Source: Paracoccus sulfuroxidans (GTDB taxonomy: Bacteria; Pseudomonadota; Alphaproteobacteria; Rhodobacterales; Rhodobacteraceae). From it: a DNA stretch of 64,000 nt. A model generated the notes under the pieces. The model did no database searches, had not been told where the DNA came from, and saw only the letters and a program-made list of their open reading frames with translations. Positions 19,570 to 29,144 of the stretch are shown piece after piece. How positions within the stretch are numbered: position 1 is the first letter of the stretch; the number at the start of each line of letters is the position of its first letter. The position numbers and the translations under genes are program-made. The stretch is taken from NCBI RefSeq assembly GCF_007830335.1, contig NZ_VLKU01000010.1, forward strand, positions 82,960 to 146,959, in the 5' to 3' direction.

Positions 19570-21381
19570 ATGATGGATGATCTCTGCTCACGCTCCCGCC
19601 TGTCTCTGCGTTTTTTCATGGTCATGGCGCTGTCGCTGCTGATGGCCGCGCCGCTCATCGCCCAGCAATTCAGCCTTCCCGGTCAGGCCGGTCAGCCGAT
19701 GAAGCCCGAGGACGCGTTCCGGATCGAGCTGCTCGACACAGTGGACGGGCGCATCGAGATCGGCTGGACCATCGAGCCGGGCTATTACCTCTATCGCGAC
19801 TGCATCCGCGCCGAGACCGCCGAGGGTGCGCCGCTTGAGGTCGAGACCTTCCCCGGCCACCAAAAGGACGATCCGAATTTCGGCGCGGTCGAGGTCTATT
19901 ACGACAGCGCGACCGCCGTTCTGCCGAAAGCTGGCGGAGAGGTCCGGGTCATCTGGCAGGGCTGTCAGGAAGACGGCATCTGCTATGCGCCGGTGACCAG
20001 CATGCTGACGCTTCCCACCCTGTCCGAAACCGCCTCAGCCGTAGCCCCTGCCCCTGCCCCGGCGACAGGCCCGCTGCAGCTGGCCGAAGAGCCTAGCCTT
20101 CTTGAGCGGCTGTCGGCGCGCGGCGGCGTGGCGCTGGTCCTGCTGGCCTTTCTGGGCTTCGGCCTGATGCTCGCGCTTACGCCCTGCGTTTTCCCGATGG
20201 TGCCGATCCTCGCCGGGATGCTGGCGCGTCAGGGTGAGAAACTGACGCCTGCCCGAGGTGCTGCGCTTTCCGGCGCCTATGTCCTTGCCATGGCCAGCGC
20301 CTTTGCGGCCCTTGGCGCGGTCGCGGGCTGGTCGGGCCAGAACCTTCAGATGCTCTTGCAATCGCCCTGGGCCATTGGCGGAGTGACCGCGCTTTTCGTG
20401 GCCCTCGCCCTCTCCAGCTTTGGCCTTTTCGACCTGCAGCTGCCTGCTGGCCTGACCGCGCGGCTGTCCTCGGCCCAGCGAGGGCGCGGCTCGCTCGGCG
20501 GAGCTGCAGCCCTTGGCTTCACCTCGGCGCTGATTGTCGGGCCCTGCGTGACGGCACCGCTGGCCGGCGCCTTCCTTTACATCGCGCAGACGGGCGATAT
20601 CGCGCTTGGGGCGGCGGCGCTTTTCATGCTGGGTCTGGGTCAGGGGGTGCCGCTGTTTCTGGCCGGAACCTTCGGCGCGAAGATCCTGCCGAAGGCCGGG
20701 GCCTGGATGGAGGCGATGCGGCGCATCTTTGGCGTGGTCTTTCTGGGTATGGCGATCTGGCTTCTGGAGCGGCTGCTGCCCGGCCCCTTCATTCTGGCGC
20801 TCTGGGCGATCCTGCTGGCGGGCGTGGCGGTCTTTCTGGGCGCTCTTGACCGGTCCGATGCCGATACGAGACCGGGCCAGCGGCTTCAGCGCACAGGTGG
20901 TGTCGTTGCTCTTTTCGCTGCAGCTTTGCTGGGGATCGGCGCGGCCCTTGGCGGGTCCGAGCCGCTGCGTCCGCTGGCCCCTCTGCTGACGGCGGGCCGC
21001 GCGTCCGAGGCGACGCCGGGCCTGAATTTCACCGAAGTGACCACCGCCGACAGCCTGACCAATGCGCTTGGCGGCAGCGATGGCCCGGCCATGGTCTATC
21101 TGACAGCCGACTGGTGCGTCACCTGCAAGGGGATCGAGCGCAGCGTCCTGCCCGACCCGGTCGTGACTGCCGCCCTTGCCGATCTGCGCCTGATCAAGGC
21201 AGACGTTAGCAAGACTGGCACGGAGGCCACTGAATTGATGCAGATGATCGGTGCGGCAGGCCCGCCCACGATGATCTTTCTGGACCGCGCGCGCCGCGAG
21301 GCCGCAGGCAGCCGCCTGATCGGGTCCATCGCGGCGGGTGACATCCAGCGCTCGGTCGCGCAGATCGGGACGACAGAGTGA
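19570..21381 (+). CDS. dsbD: Thiol:disulfide interchange protein DsbD
   Basis: Moves reducing power from cytoplasmic thioredoxin across the inner membrane to periplasmic thiol proteins. Domains in order: signal peptide; periplasmic nDsbD domain with Cys132 and Cys138 (GCQEDGIC); eight-helix core with Cys206 (LALTPCVFP) and Cys326 (VGPCVTAP); C-terminal thioredoxin fold with Cys516-Val-Thr-Cys519. All six redox cysteines are present. At 603 residues it is slightly longer than the E. coli protein. It overlaps the next gene, a membrane-bound thioredoxin likely to be its client. Confidence 0.92.
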   Translation: MMDDLCSRSRLSLRFFMVMALSLLMAAPLIAQQFSLPGQAGQPMKPEDAFRIELLDTVDGRIEIGWTIEPGYYLYRDCIRAETAEGAPLEVETFPGHQKDDPNFGAVEVYYDSATAVLPKAGGEVRVIWQGCQEDGICYAPVTSMLTLPTLSETASAVAPAPAPATGPLQLAEEPSLLERLSARGGVALVLLAFLGFGLMLALTPCVFPMVPILAGMLARQGEKLTPARGAALSGAYVLAMASAFAALGAVAGWSGQNLQMLLQSPWAIGGVTALFVALALSSFGLFDLQLPAGLTARLSSAQRGRGSLGGAAALGFTSALIVGPCVTAPLAGAFLYIAQTGDIALGAAALFMLGLGQGVPLFLAGTFGAKILPKAGAWMEAMRRIFGVVFLGMAIWLLERLLPGPFILALWAILLAGVAVFLGALDRSDADTRPGQRLQRTGGVVALFAAALLGIGAALGGSEPLRPLAPLLTAGRASEATPGLNFTEVTTADSLTNALGGSDGPAMVYLTADWCVTCKGIERSVLPDPVVTAALADLRLIKADVSKTGTEATELMQMIGAAGPPTMIFLDRARREAAGSRLIGSIAAGDIQRSVAQIGTTE

Positions 21382-22184
21382 TGGGTGGGATCTCGCTGGG
21401 ACCGCTGGTCCTCTCGGCCGATCGCGCGCCGGTTCTGGCCGGGCTGGTCGTTCTGATGCTGGTGACATGGCTGATCACCCGCAAGACCGGCCCCGCGATC
21501 AGCCATTGGGCGAGCGCCGCCGTGATCGCCTCCGCCATCGCCGCAAGACTGGGCTTTGTGGCCTCGCACGCCTCGGTCTATCTGGCAGAGCCGCTGACCA
21601 TTCTGGCCTTCTGGCAGGGCGGCTTCAGCCCGTTGTCGGGGATGGTTGGATTCGCGCTGGTCAGCGCCTGGCATCTGTGGCGCAGGCCTGCATTGCTGTT
21701 GCCGGTGGCGGCCAGTGCAGCCATGGCTTTTGCCGGGTGGAACGTGGTGCATCAACTGGCCCGTGGCGCCGACGCGGCCCTGCCCGAGGAGGCGCTTCTT
21801 CTCTCGCTGAGCGGAGACCCGGTCGCGATCAAGGACTGGCACGGGCGTCCTATGGTGATCAATCTTTGGGCCACATGGTGTCCGCCCTGTCGGCGCGAGA
21901 TGCCGATGATGGCAGAGGTGGCCGCCTCGGAAACCGGTGCCGATCTGCATTTCGTCAATCAAGGAGAGGGTGCGGAGGCCGTGCGCGGCTATCTTTCCCA
22001 AACCGGAATCGTCGTCGCGCCGGTCATGGACCCGGGGTCGCAGATGATGCAGCATTTCGGCGCAATGGGCCTGCCGACGACATTGTTCATCGACGCCAGA
22101 GGGAAGCTTCGCGCGGCGCATATGGGAGAGATATCCCGTGCGCAACTGTTGGCGGGCATTGAAAATATCAAGAAACCAGATTGA
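21381..22184 (+). CDS. Membrane-anchored TlpA/ResA-like thioredoxin
   Basis: A 267-residue protein with about four N-terminal membrane helices (residues 1-125; the first stretch resembles the start of Lgt-type proteins) and a C-terminal TlpA-like domain with the redox motif ATWCPPCRREMP near 160 and cis-proline MGLPTTLFID near 230. It is expected to reduce a periplasmic disulfide, for example in cytochrome c maturation or copper handling, and to be kept reduced by DsbD. An ATG overlaps the dsbD stop (TGATG), so the pair is coupled. The helical N-terminus is not typical of TlpA, which has one anchor. Confidence 0.82.
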   Translation: MGGISLGPLVLSADRAPVLAGLVVLMLVTWLITRKTGPAISHWASAAVIASAIAARLGFVASHASVYLAEPLTILAFWQGGFSPLSGMVGFALVSAWHLWRRPALLLPVAASAAMAFAGWNVVHQLARGADAALPEEALLLSLSGDPVAIKDWHGRPMVINLWATWCPPCRREMPMMAEVAASETGADLHFVNQGEGAEAVRGYLSQTGIVVAPVMDPGSQMMQHFGAMGLPTTLFIDARGKLRAAHMGEISRAQLLAGIENIKKPD

Positions 22185-22306
22185 TGCGGGATGTTTCTAT
22201 AGAAAATCTAGGATCAGATGGGCGCGGCACTGTCGTGACTTGATCACGATCAGCGCCTTCCGAGCAACCTCACCGACAGCAGGTTCCACCACGCCACCGG
22301 CCCATG

Positions 22307-23305
22307 TCAAAGCTGGGACACCGCTGAAAGAGCAAGCTCATCCTCCACGCCGTACACGGTCGGATTGCGCAATTTTTGCCCGAAACCTTCGGCAGAGATT
22401 TCAAAGACGTCACTCTGCTTGACCTCGATGCCATCGGCGAATGACAGCGTAGCAGTCCCGAACATGTGGACATGAACGTCCCCCGGCTGCCGGAACAGCC
22501 CGTATTTGAAATGATGATGCTCAAGATTTGCGATGCTGTGGGACATGTTCTCCTCACCCGAGAAGAACGGCTTTTCCCAGATCACAGCGCCGTCGCGAAG
22601 GACGCGGCTGGTGCCCCGGACATCCTGCGGCAGAGCCCCCAGCCGGATTTCGGGGCCAAGGCTCGCGGGGCGCAGCTTGGAATGGGCCAGCCACAGGTAA
22701 TTATGCCGCTCGGTCACGTGGTCGGAAAACTCGTTGGCGACGGCATAGCCCAGCCGATAGGGACGCCCGTTCGGACCGATCACATAGATACCCGCGATTT
22801 CGGGCTCCTCGCCCAGATCCTGACTGAAGGACGGGGCGCGAAGCGGCGCGCCGGGGGCCACCAGCGCGTGCCCGTTGCCCTTATAGAACCACTCTGGCTG
22901 CACCCCGACCTGACCCGGTGCCGGTTTTCCACCCTCAAGACCCATGCGAAACATCCGCATCGAATCCGTCAACTGCGCCTCATCGCCCGCCTTGGCATGC
23001 ATGTTGTCCCGCGTCGCGGCAGAGCCGGTATGGGTCAGTCCGGTGCCGGTCAGATGCAGGTGGCACGGATCGGGATGCGTGATCGGCGGCAGATAGCGGC
23101 CCTCTGCCTCCAGCGCCTCAGGGTCATATTCCGCGCCGAAGGACACCTCAGCGATCATCGCCGACAGGGGTTTCCCCGCAGCGATGGCCGCAAGCGCCAG
23201 AGCATGGGTGCTTTCGAAGCCCAACAACTGGCGGGCAGGCTCGCCCTCATTCCGGGCCAGAACCTCGATACCGCCTGAGGGCGTGGAGATTTGCGAGATC
23301 AGCAT
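22307..23305 (-). CDS. AraD1/GguC-type FAH-superfamily protein
   Basis: A 332-residue protein of the AraD1 family, which includes L-2-keto-3-deoxyarabonate dehydratase and Agrobacterium GguC. The hallmark segment LTGTGLTHTGSAATRDNMH is near residue 85, EPEIAGIYVIGPNGR near 170 and an FGTATLSFADG segment near 285. Members act on 2-oxo acids, by dehydration or hydrolysis, with a divalent metal. It is the last of 21 same-strand genes and follows a second FAH-fold protein by 18 bp. In this setting a role late in the breakdown of a cyclic or branched acid seems more likely than arabinose use, because no pentose genes are near. Confidence 0.8.
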   Translation of the reverse strand: MLISQISTPSGGIEVLARNEGEPARQLLGFESTHALALAAIAAGKPLSAMIAEVSFGAEYDPEALEAEGRYLPPITHPDPCHLHLTGTGLTHTGSAATRDNMHAKAGDEAQLTDSMRMFRMGLEGGKPAPGQVGVQPEWFYKGNGHALVAPGAPLRAPSFSQDLGEEPEIAGIYVIGPNGRPYRLGYAVANEFSDHVTERHNYLWLAHSKLRPASLGPEIRLGALPQDVRGTSRVLRDGAVIWEKPFFSGEENMSHSIANLEHHHFKYGLFRQPGDVHVHMFGTATLSFADGIEVKQSDVFEISAEGFGQKLRNPTVYGVEDELALSAVSQL

Positions 23306-23323
23306 GTTATGTCCTTGAATGGG

Positions 23324-24466
23324 TCAGAGAAGGCCGCGCAGGGCAAGGTTGCGCATCAGATCGGTAATGCCGAATTTCCACTCGGGGATCACATCGGAAT
23401 AATCGACACGGTTGATCAGGCGCCCCAGTTCGGGCGCGTGGATGGTCACGATATCGCCGGGCTTATGCGTGAAGCCGCGTCCGGGGGCGTCGCGATCCTG
23501 AACCGGCGCGAACATCGTTCCCAGAAACAGCATGAAGCCATCGGGGTATTGGTGGCTGCGGTTCATCGCCTGCCCTGCCAGATCAGCGGGACTGCGCGAA
23601 ATCAGGTCCATCCTGCTGGCGGCTTCAAGGTGAAATCCGTCCTCGCCAAGCACGGTCAGCGAGACCTTCAGACGCGCGACATCCTCAAGCCCGAAGCCCG
23701 CATCGAACAGCCGGATGAACGGGCCAATCGCGCAGGATCCGTTGTTGTCCTTGGCCTTGCCCAGCAGCAAGGCCGAGCGCCCCTCGACGTCGCGCAGGTT
23801 CACGTCATTGCCAAGCGTCGCGCCCCGGATCACACCCTGACCGTTGACGGCCAGCACGACCTCGGGCTCAGGGTTGTTCCAATCCGAGATCCTGTTGATC
23901 CCGACATCCGCGCCCGCTCCGACGCTGGCAAGCACAGGCGCCTTGGTGAAAATCTCGGCCTCTGGGCCGATCCCGACCTCCAGATATTGCGACCAGTAGC
24001 CCAGTCGCTGAAGCAAGGCCTTGACGCTTTGCGCCTCAGCCGATCCCGGCACGACGCTTTCCAGCTGCCCACCGACCGCCTGCCGCAGATCCTCGCGCAG
24101 GGCCGCAGCGCGGGTGGCGTCGCCCCCTGTCCGCTCATCAATGACACGCTCCAGCATCGAGGCGACGAAGGTCACGCCCGCCGCCTTGACGACCTGCAGA
24201 TCGTTCGGTGCCAGCAGATGGCCCGCCGCGCCACCCGAAAGATAATCCGCAAGCGGGCCAAGATCCGGCAGGTGCCCAGCCTCCGGCAAAGCGTCGGTCA
24301 TATTGAGCAGTTCGGCGACCGTTGGCGCGATCTGCGACAGGTCGCGCAGCCGGTCGCCGTCGACCATGACCGGCACGGGGCCACCTGCCCGGTTCGACCA
24401 CACCCGGCCCAACAGCTGCGCCGAGGGGTCGGCGGGCAGCAGCGTCTCGCTTGTAAGTTCGATCAT
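23324..24466 (-). CDS. Fumarylacetoacetate hydrolase family protein
   Basis: A 380-residue FAH-fold protein. The metal site is recognisable: NNPEPEVVLAVN near residue 195 with two glutamates, and GNDVNLRDVEG near 220 with the aspartate. Family members hydrolyse, hydrate, isomerise or decarboxylate acyl-pyruvate-like compounds, such as the products of ring cleavage. The start at 24466 has AGGAAG at 5 nt, and the preceding GTG would leave no spacing. It lies 27 bp after the quinone-oxidoreductase-like gene and 18 bp before the AraD1-type gene. The specific reaction cannot be assigned. Confidence 0.82.
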   Translation of the reverse strand: MIELTSETLLPADPSAQLLGRVWSNRAGGPVPVMVDGDRLRDLSQIAPTVAELLNMTDALPEAGHLPDLGPLADYLSGGAAGHLLAPNDLQVVKAAGVTFVASMLERVIDERTGGDATRAAALREDLRQAVGGQLESVVPGSAEAQSVKALLQRLGYWSQYLEVGIGPEAEIFTKAPVLASVGAGADVGINRISDWNNPEPEVVLAVNGQGVIRGATLGNDVNLRDVEGRSALLLGKAKDNNGSCAIGPFIRLFDAGFGLEDVARLKVSLTVLGEDGFHLEAASRMDLISRSPADLAGQAMNRSHQYPDGFMLFLGTMFAPVQDRDAPGRGFTHKPGDIVTIHAPELGRLINRVDYSDVIPEWKFGITDLMRNLALRGLL

Positions 24467-24493
24467 CACGTCTTCCTGTCCCTTGTCGCTGCA

Positions 24494-25474
24494 TCACATC
24501 TGCAGGACGATCTTTCCGAAATTCTCTGCCGCCTCGAGCATGCGATGCGCCTCGACCGCCTGCTGGAATGGCAGAACGGCGTGCATCTCCGGGGCGATGC
24601 GTCCGGCGGTCAGTTCCGGCAGCCAGCGCTGGCGAAAACGCGCGACGACCGCCGCCTTTTCGTCAGCGGAATGCGGCCGCAGGGTGAACCCTCTGAGCTG
24701 GATCATCTTGGTCAGGACCGCCGCGACATTGATCTCGGCCGTCCCGGCCGAGAGCAGGCCGACAAAGGCCATCCGCCCGCGCCAGCGCAGCAGGTCGACA
24801 TGCCGGGCCAGATAGGCGGGACCGACGAAATCCTCGATCACATCGACCCCTTCGGGCCAGAACTCCCGCACAGTTTCCGCGAAATCCTGCGTGCGATAGT
24901 TGACGACATGCCTGACGCCCATGCTCTGCAACCGCCGGGCCTTCCCTTCGCTTCCGGTGGTCGTCGCGATCTCGGCCCCGACGGCCTGAGCCATGCGGAT
25001 CGCGGTGCTGCCGACCGCACTGCCGCCCGCATGGATCAAGACACGCTCGCCCGCCGACAGCCGCGAGAGTTCGAACAACGTCTCATGCGCGGTGCAAAAG
25101 GTCTCGATGACAGATGCGGCCTGAACGTCGCTCCAATCGCGGGGCACCTCGACGACATGGCGGTGATCGGCAACGGCATATTCGGCATAACCGCCGCCCG
25201 CCAGCAGTGCCGCGACGCGCATGCCCGGACGGATGGTGGCGACATCGCGTCCGACCTCGATCACCTCGCCGCCGCATTCGACGCCCAGGATCGGGTTCAC
25301 GCCCGGCGGCAAGGGATAGGCCCCGGCCCGCTGCATGGCGTCCAGCCGGTTGACCCCGACGGCGCCGACGCGGATCAGCACTTCGCCCGGAGCGGGAGCC
25401 GGTCGCGGAGCCGACAGAAAGCGCAACGCTTCGGGGCCGCCCGGTTCGGGGGCATGGCAGATCATCATGGTCAT
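24494..25474 (-). CDS. Zinc-free MDR oxidoreductase, quinone oxidoreductase-like
   Basis: A 326-residue medium-chain reductase of the NADPH:quinone oxidoreductase/PIG3 group. It has GVNRLDAMQRAGAYPLPPG near residue 40, the polyketide-reductase-like VECGGEV, and a Rossmann site HAGGSAVGSTAIRMAQ near 140. It lacks the structural-zinc cysteine cluster of alcohol dehydrogenases. It would reduce an enone or quinone with NADPH. The start overlaps the MBL-hydrolase stop by four bases. Together with the two old yellow enzymes this gives three potential ene-reductases in one cluster, pointing to an alpha,beta-unsaturated substrate. Confidence 0.85.
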   Translation of the reverse strand: MTMMICHAPEPGGPEALRFLSAPRPAPAPGEVLIRVGAVGVNRLDAMQRAGAYPLPPGVNPILGVECGGEVIEVGRDVATIRPGMRVAALLAGGGYAEYAVADHRHVVEVPRDWSDVQAASVIETFCTAHETLFELSRLSAGERVLIHAGGSAVGSTAIRMAQAVGAEIATTTGSEGKARRLQSMGVRHVVNYRTQDFAETVREFWPEGVDVIEDFVGPAYLARHVDLLRWRGRMAFVGLLSAGTAEINVAAVLTKMIQLRGFTLRPHSADEKAAVVARFRQRWLPELTAGRIAPEMHAVLPFQQAVEAHRMLEAAENFGKIVLQM

Positions 25475-26415
25475 GTCGCTGAAACCTTCCTGGGCGTGGG
25501 CCAGACGCCGGGCTGATGGCCGTGGTTCGGGGCGTGGAACCATTGCTCCTGCACGAACCGATAGGCACCCGCATATCCCGGACGGATACGGGCGAAGCCG
25601 GGGAAATGGATGTGCATGCCCGCGACCAGCAGATCCTCATCGACGCAGCGCTGCAGGATGCGCCGACGCGAAGCCGCCGCCACCCCGCTTTCGGTATCGA
25701 AGATCATGCCGACATCGGGATCGCCCAGCTGCACCTCGGGGACATGGACCGTATCGCCCCAGACGATCATCGCCTCACCGCGCGAGCGGAGGATGTAACA
25801 GCTATGACCGGGCGTATGCCCGACCGAGGGCAACGCCGTGATCCCCGGCAAGACCTCATGTTCATGGTCAAACGGGATCAGGCTGCCATCCGCGATCCAG
25901 GGCCGCAACTGGATGCGGCCCGCGTCGAAATAGACGCGCTTCTGACGTTCGGTCGCGCGGGCACGGGCGGCGTCATCGAACCAATGGTCGATCTCGGCCT
26001 GATGGACATGGGCGCGGGCGTTCGGAAACAGTTTACGCCCGGTTTCGGGATCGGTCAGCCCGTTCGAGTGATCGGGATGGACATGGGTCAGCAGAATGTC
26101 GGTCACATCCTCGGGCCTGACGCCAAGATGCGCCATCAGACCCGGAAGCCGCCCACAGGTCGGCCCCATGATGTCGCCAGAGCCGCAATCGACCAGAACC
26201 GTCCGCTGCCCGTCGCGGATCAGGAAGGTGTTGATCGACACGACCGGGGGGCAGACGCGAGTCTCATCCTCCAGCAGGTGCCTCAGCTTTGCGTGATCGG
26301 GGTCGCGCATGATCTCAAGCGTGTCATAGGCCATGTAGCCATCGCAGATCGTCGTCACCAGACAATCGCCGACCTCGCGGTGATAGACCGCTGGCACCTG
26401 CTCAAAGCCCGTCAT
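25471..26415 (-). CDS. Metallo-beta-lactamase-fold hydrolase (copy 1)
   Basis: A 314-residue MBL-fold hydrolase. The zinc motif THVHPDHSNG is near residue 112, followed by LPSVGHTPGHS near 200, WGDTVHVPE near 220 and a late AGMHIHFPGF histidine. The closest functional relatives by eye are the AHL-lactonase-like and ring-opening lactonase MBL proteins. A paralogue with the same layout is encoded at 33720. In a catabolic operon a lactonase or thioester hydrolase is most likely; quorum quenching is an alternative. It overlaps both its neighbours by ATGA. Confidence 0.85.
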   Translation of the reverse strand: MTGFEQVPAVYHREVGDCLVTTICDGYMAYDTLEIMRDPDHAKLRHLLEDETRVCPPVVSINTFLIRDGQRTVLVDCGSGDIMGPTCGRLPGLMAHLGVRPEDVTDILLTHVHPDHSNGLTDPETGRKLFPNARAHVHQAEIDHWFDDAARARATERQKRVYFDAGRIQLRPWIADGSLIPFDHEHEVLPGITALPSVGHTPGHSCYILRSRGEAMIVWGDTVHVPEVQLGDPDVGMIFDTESGVAAASRRRILQRCVDEDLLVAGMHIHFPGFARIRPGYAGAYRFVQEQWFHAPNHGHQPGVWPTPRKVSAT

Positions 26416-27947
26416 CCCCGCACCTCGCGGATCGGGATCAGCTGCGGACGCGGCTGTTCGACCAGATCGTGGCTGTCCTGCAACCAGCGCCGCAACTGCA
26501 ACCGCGAGACCTTGCCGATGCTGTTGCGGGGCAGTGCCCCGATGCTGGCAAAAAGGCGCGGCCGCTTGTAGCCGGTCATCCCCGCCAGCGCGGGCTGAAG
26601 CCGGTCCTGCCAGTCGTCAGGCGGGCTTTCCGCGATCACGGTCACGATGTCGCCCCAGTAGTCCGAGGGATAGCCCAGCACGACCATCTGCGTCTCGGGC
26701 AGCGCGGCGGCCAACTGCCGCTCGACCTCATCGGGAGAGACCTTGTAGCCGCCGGTCTTCATCATGTCCGATTGGCGCGAGACCAGAAACAACCGTCCCC
26801 GCGCGTCGATCCGGCCCAGATCGCCGGTGTCGTGATATTCGCCGGGGGCAAGCATCTTCAGCCCGTCGACCGTCATATAGCCCGCCGAGAGATGGGGGCT
26901 TTGCAGCTGGATCTGGCCGACCTCGCCCGGCGGCAGCCGATCCCCGTCATCGCCCCTGATCTGCACCCGGACACCGGTCGCGGGCCAGCCGACGCAAAGA
27001 CCGTCAGAGGCCGCCTCGCCATAGGCCTGCGCGGTCTCGGTCGGATCCAGCACGGTGATCGGGTTGAAGATTTCGCTTTTGCCATAAGTGACGCGGAGGA
27101 TCTCTCCAAAGCGCGCAACGGCCTTGCGATAGACCGTCGGCGACAGCGGGGCGGTGCCGGTCAGGATGGTCCGCAGCGGATAGATCTCGGCGGCATGTTC
27201 GGGCGACGTGGCTGCGTCGGTCATCTTCGCCAGCACCGTTGGCGGCGCGAAAACCTCGGTGATGGCGCCAGAGGCCAGCAGCGGCAGCACCACCCCGGTT
27301 TCGACACCGCGCAGCAGATGGACGCTTGCCCCCTCGGACAGAAAGGCAAAGGTCAGAAGCGAGGTCCCATGCGAAAACGGCGTCATCAGCAGGATGCGGT
27401 TCGAGGCATCTGGCAGAATGGGCAAGGCCGCACGCAGAAGCAGCGCGCCCGCCCAGCGCCCGCCATGCGTATGGATCGCGCCCTTGGCGGGCCCGGTCGT
27501 GCCACTGGTGAAGACGATGCGTGAGGGCGCGTCAGCCGCGACCTCGGGCCAACCCGCCGCATCAAAGGGACGCGCAGGGATGTCGCGCACATCCGCAACC
27601 GGGGTCGAGACCGGCGGAAGCGGATCGCCCCCGTCGACCAGCACCAGCCGCGCGCCCGAGCAGGCCAGCGCATGGGCAAGCTCGGCCGCGCTCAGCAACG
27701 GGTTGATCGGCACCTCAGCCGCGCCAGACAGGGCCACGCCATAGCTGGCCGCGACCGCCTGCGCCGAATTGTGAAACACCGTCGCGACGAAATCGCCGGG
27801 GCCAAGGCCCAGCGCCGCCAGCCGGTCTGCGATGCCTGCCGCGTGATCGATGATCTTGCCGATCAGGTGCTGACCCTCGGCATCGATGACGCCGAGGCGG
27901 TGACCGTAGCGGTGATAGGTGGACGCAAGCTCCTCGCCCCAGTTCAT
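26412..27947 (-). CDS. Acyl-CoA ligase (AMP-binding)
   Basis: Forms an acyl-CoA from the pathway acid, ATP and CoA. The 511-residue protein has the P-loop FTSGTTGPAKGAIHTH near residue 160, TYGKSEIFNP near 290 in place of the common YGxTE, TGDLGRIDARGRLFLVSRQSD near 385, and a C-terminal lysine in NSIGKVSR. It is distant in sequence from the synthetase at 5575. Start supported by GAGG at 7 nt. It is the only acid-activating ligase in the 21-gene cluster, so it probably acts on the imported substrate or a ring-opened intermediate; the CaiB-type transferase offers a second route. Confidence 0.88.
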   Translation of the reverse strand: MNWGEELASTYHRYGHRLGVIDAEGQHLIGKIIDHAAGIADRLAALGLGPGDFVATVFHNSAQAVAASYGVALSGAAEVPINPLLSAAELAHALACSGARLVLVDGGDPLPPVSTPVADVRDIPARPFDAAGWPEVAADAPSRIVFTSGTTGPAKGAIHTHGGRWAGALLLRAALPILPDASNRILLMTPFSHGTSLLTFAFLSEGASVHLLRGVETGVVLPLLASGAITEVFAPPTVLAKMTDAATSPEHAAEIYPLRTILTGTAPLSPTVYRKAVARFGEILRVTYGKSEIFNPITVLDPTETAQAYGEAASDGLCVGWPATGVRVQIRGDDGDRLPPGEVGQIQLQSPHLSAGYMTVDGLKMLAPGEYHDTGDLGRIDARGRLFLVSRQSDMMKTGGYKVSPDEVERQLAAALPETQMVVLGYPSDYWGDIVTVIAESPPDDWQDRLQPALAGMTGYKRPRLFASIGALPRNSIGKVSRLQLRRWLQDSHDLVEQPRPQLIPIREVRG

Positions 27948-27956
27948 GGCATCACC

Positions 27957-29144
27957 TCAGATGATTTCGGGAAACCGCTCGGGACCAAGCGGGTCCTCGC
28001 CATTGGCCGCAAGCGAGCGCGCCCATTTGTCCAGCCACCAGCCGTAGGGTGCGGGCCAATCCTCGAAAGAGGGATCGACGCCCATCTCCCAGGCGGCATG
28101 ACGCGCCCAGAAGGGGTTGAAGAGCATCTGCCGCCCGATGCAGATCAGGTCGGCGCGATCCTCTTGCAGGATCTTTTCCGCATGGGCAGCCGTGCGGATC
28201 ATGCCCACGGCAGCCGTGGGGACCCCCGCCTCGCGGCGCAGCCGGTCAGAGAGCGCCACCTGATATCCCGGCCCGCGCGCGAGGTTCGAATTCGTGGCCC
28301 CCGCCCGCATGTTCCCGCCGGAGGAGCAGTCGATCAGGTCGACGCCTGCCGCCTGCAGCTCGCGGGCAAGGATGATGCTGTCATCCTCGGTCCAGCCGCC
28401 GTCGATCCAGTCGGTGACCGAAAGCCGCGCGAAAAGCGGCATCGAGGACGGCATCGCCCCGCGCATCGCCCGCACCACAGCCAGCGGCAAGCGCATCCGG
28501 TTTTCCAGACTGCCGCCCCAGCGGTCCTTGCGATGGTTCGCAATCGGCGACAGAAAGCTTTGCAGCAGATAGCCATGCGCCAGATGCAGCTCCAGCAGGT
28601 CAAAGCCCGCCAACAGCGCCCGCCGCGTCCCGGCGGTGAAGGCGTCGATCACACCCTCGATCTGCGCCTCGGACATTTCGACCGGCACCAGCCACCCGTC
28701 CGAAAGCGGCACGGCAGAGGCGCCCATCGGATAAAGCTGCTCATTCCCTGCGGCCAGATCGCGCGGCCCGATCGGACCGTTGCCCTCATAGGCGCGCTGC
28801 TGACCGCCCTTGCGACCGCCGTGGCTGATCTGGATCGCGGTCTTCGCGCCATAGCGCTTCATCTCGCTGACCAGCCGGGCCATGGGCGCGATCTGGCTGT
28901 CGGCCCAGAGCCCCGGATCGCCGTTCGAGACACGTCCGGCCCGCGTCACGAAGGTCTGCTCCATGATGACCAGCCCCGCGCCGCCCATGGCCATGCGCTG
29001 GTAATGGGCGAGTTGGAACGGCGTCAGATTGCCGTCCTCGGCGCCATAGGTGCCCATGGGCGACACGACGATGCGGTTTTTCAGCGTCACGCCGCGCACC
29101 GTCCAGGGCTGAAAGAGCATCGGGATTTCAGGGGCATCGATCAT
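27957..29144 (-). CDS. Old yellow enzyme, YqjM-like (copy 1)
   Basis: FMN-dependent NAD(P)H:enone oxidoreductase, 395 residues. The substrate-anchoring pair and flavin contacts are visible: HLAHGYLLQSFLSP near residue 180 with the two histidines and Tyr, RKDRWGGSLENRMRLP near 200, and GMIRTAAHAEKIL near 305. The N-terminal SPMGTYGAEDG has Gly where YqjM-type enzymes carry the redox-tuning Cys (SPMCMY). A paralogue lies at 31312 with the same change. The C-terminus has an unusual tryptophan-rich end (YGWWLDKWARSL). Expected to reduce, or possibly dehydrogenate, a C=C next to a carbonyl. Confidence 0.88.
   Translation of the reverse strand: MIDAPEIPMLFQPWTVRGVTLKNRIVVSPMGTYGAEDGNLTPFQLAHYQRMAMGGAGLVIMEQTFVTRAGRVSNGDPGLWADSQIAPMARLVSEMKRYGAKTAIQISHGGRKGGQQRAYEGNGPIGPRDLAAGNEQLYPMGASAVPLSDGWLVPVEMSEAQIEGVIDAFTAGTRRALLAGFDLLELHLAHGYLLQSFLSPIANHRKDRWGGSLENRMRLPLAVVRAMRGAMPSSMPLFARLSVTDWIDGGWTEDDSIILARELQAAGVDLIDCSSGGNMRAGATNSNLARGPGYQVALSDRLRREAGVPTAAVGMIRTAAHAEKILQEDRADLICIGRQMLFNPFWARHAAWEMGVDPSFEDWPAPYGWWLDKWARSLAANGEDPLGPERFPEII

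Noticed and set aside
23291..25516. Very long open frame on the plus strand opposite the FAH and oxidoreductase genes
   Set aside because: Arg/His/Gln-rich translation without family motifs, lying exactly antisense to three well-supported genes; a high-GC shadow.
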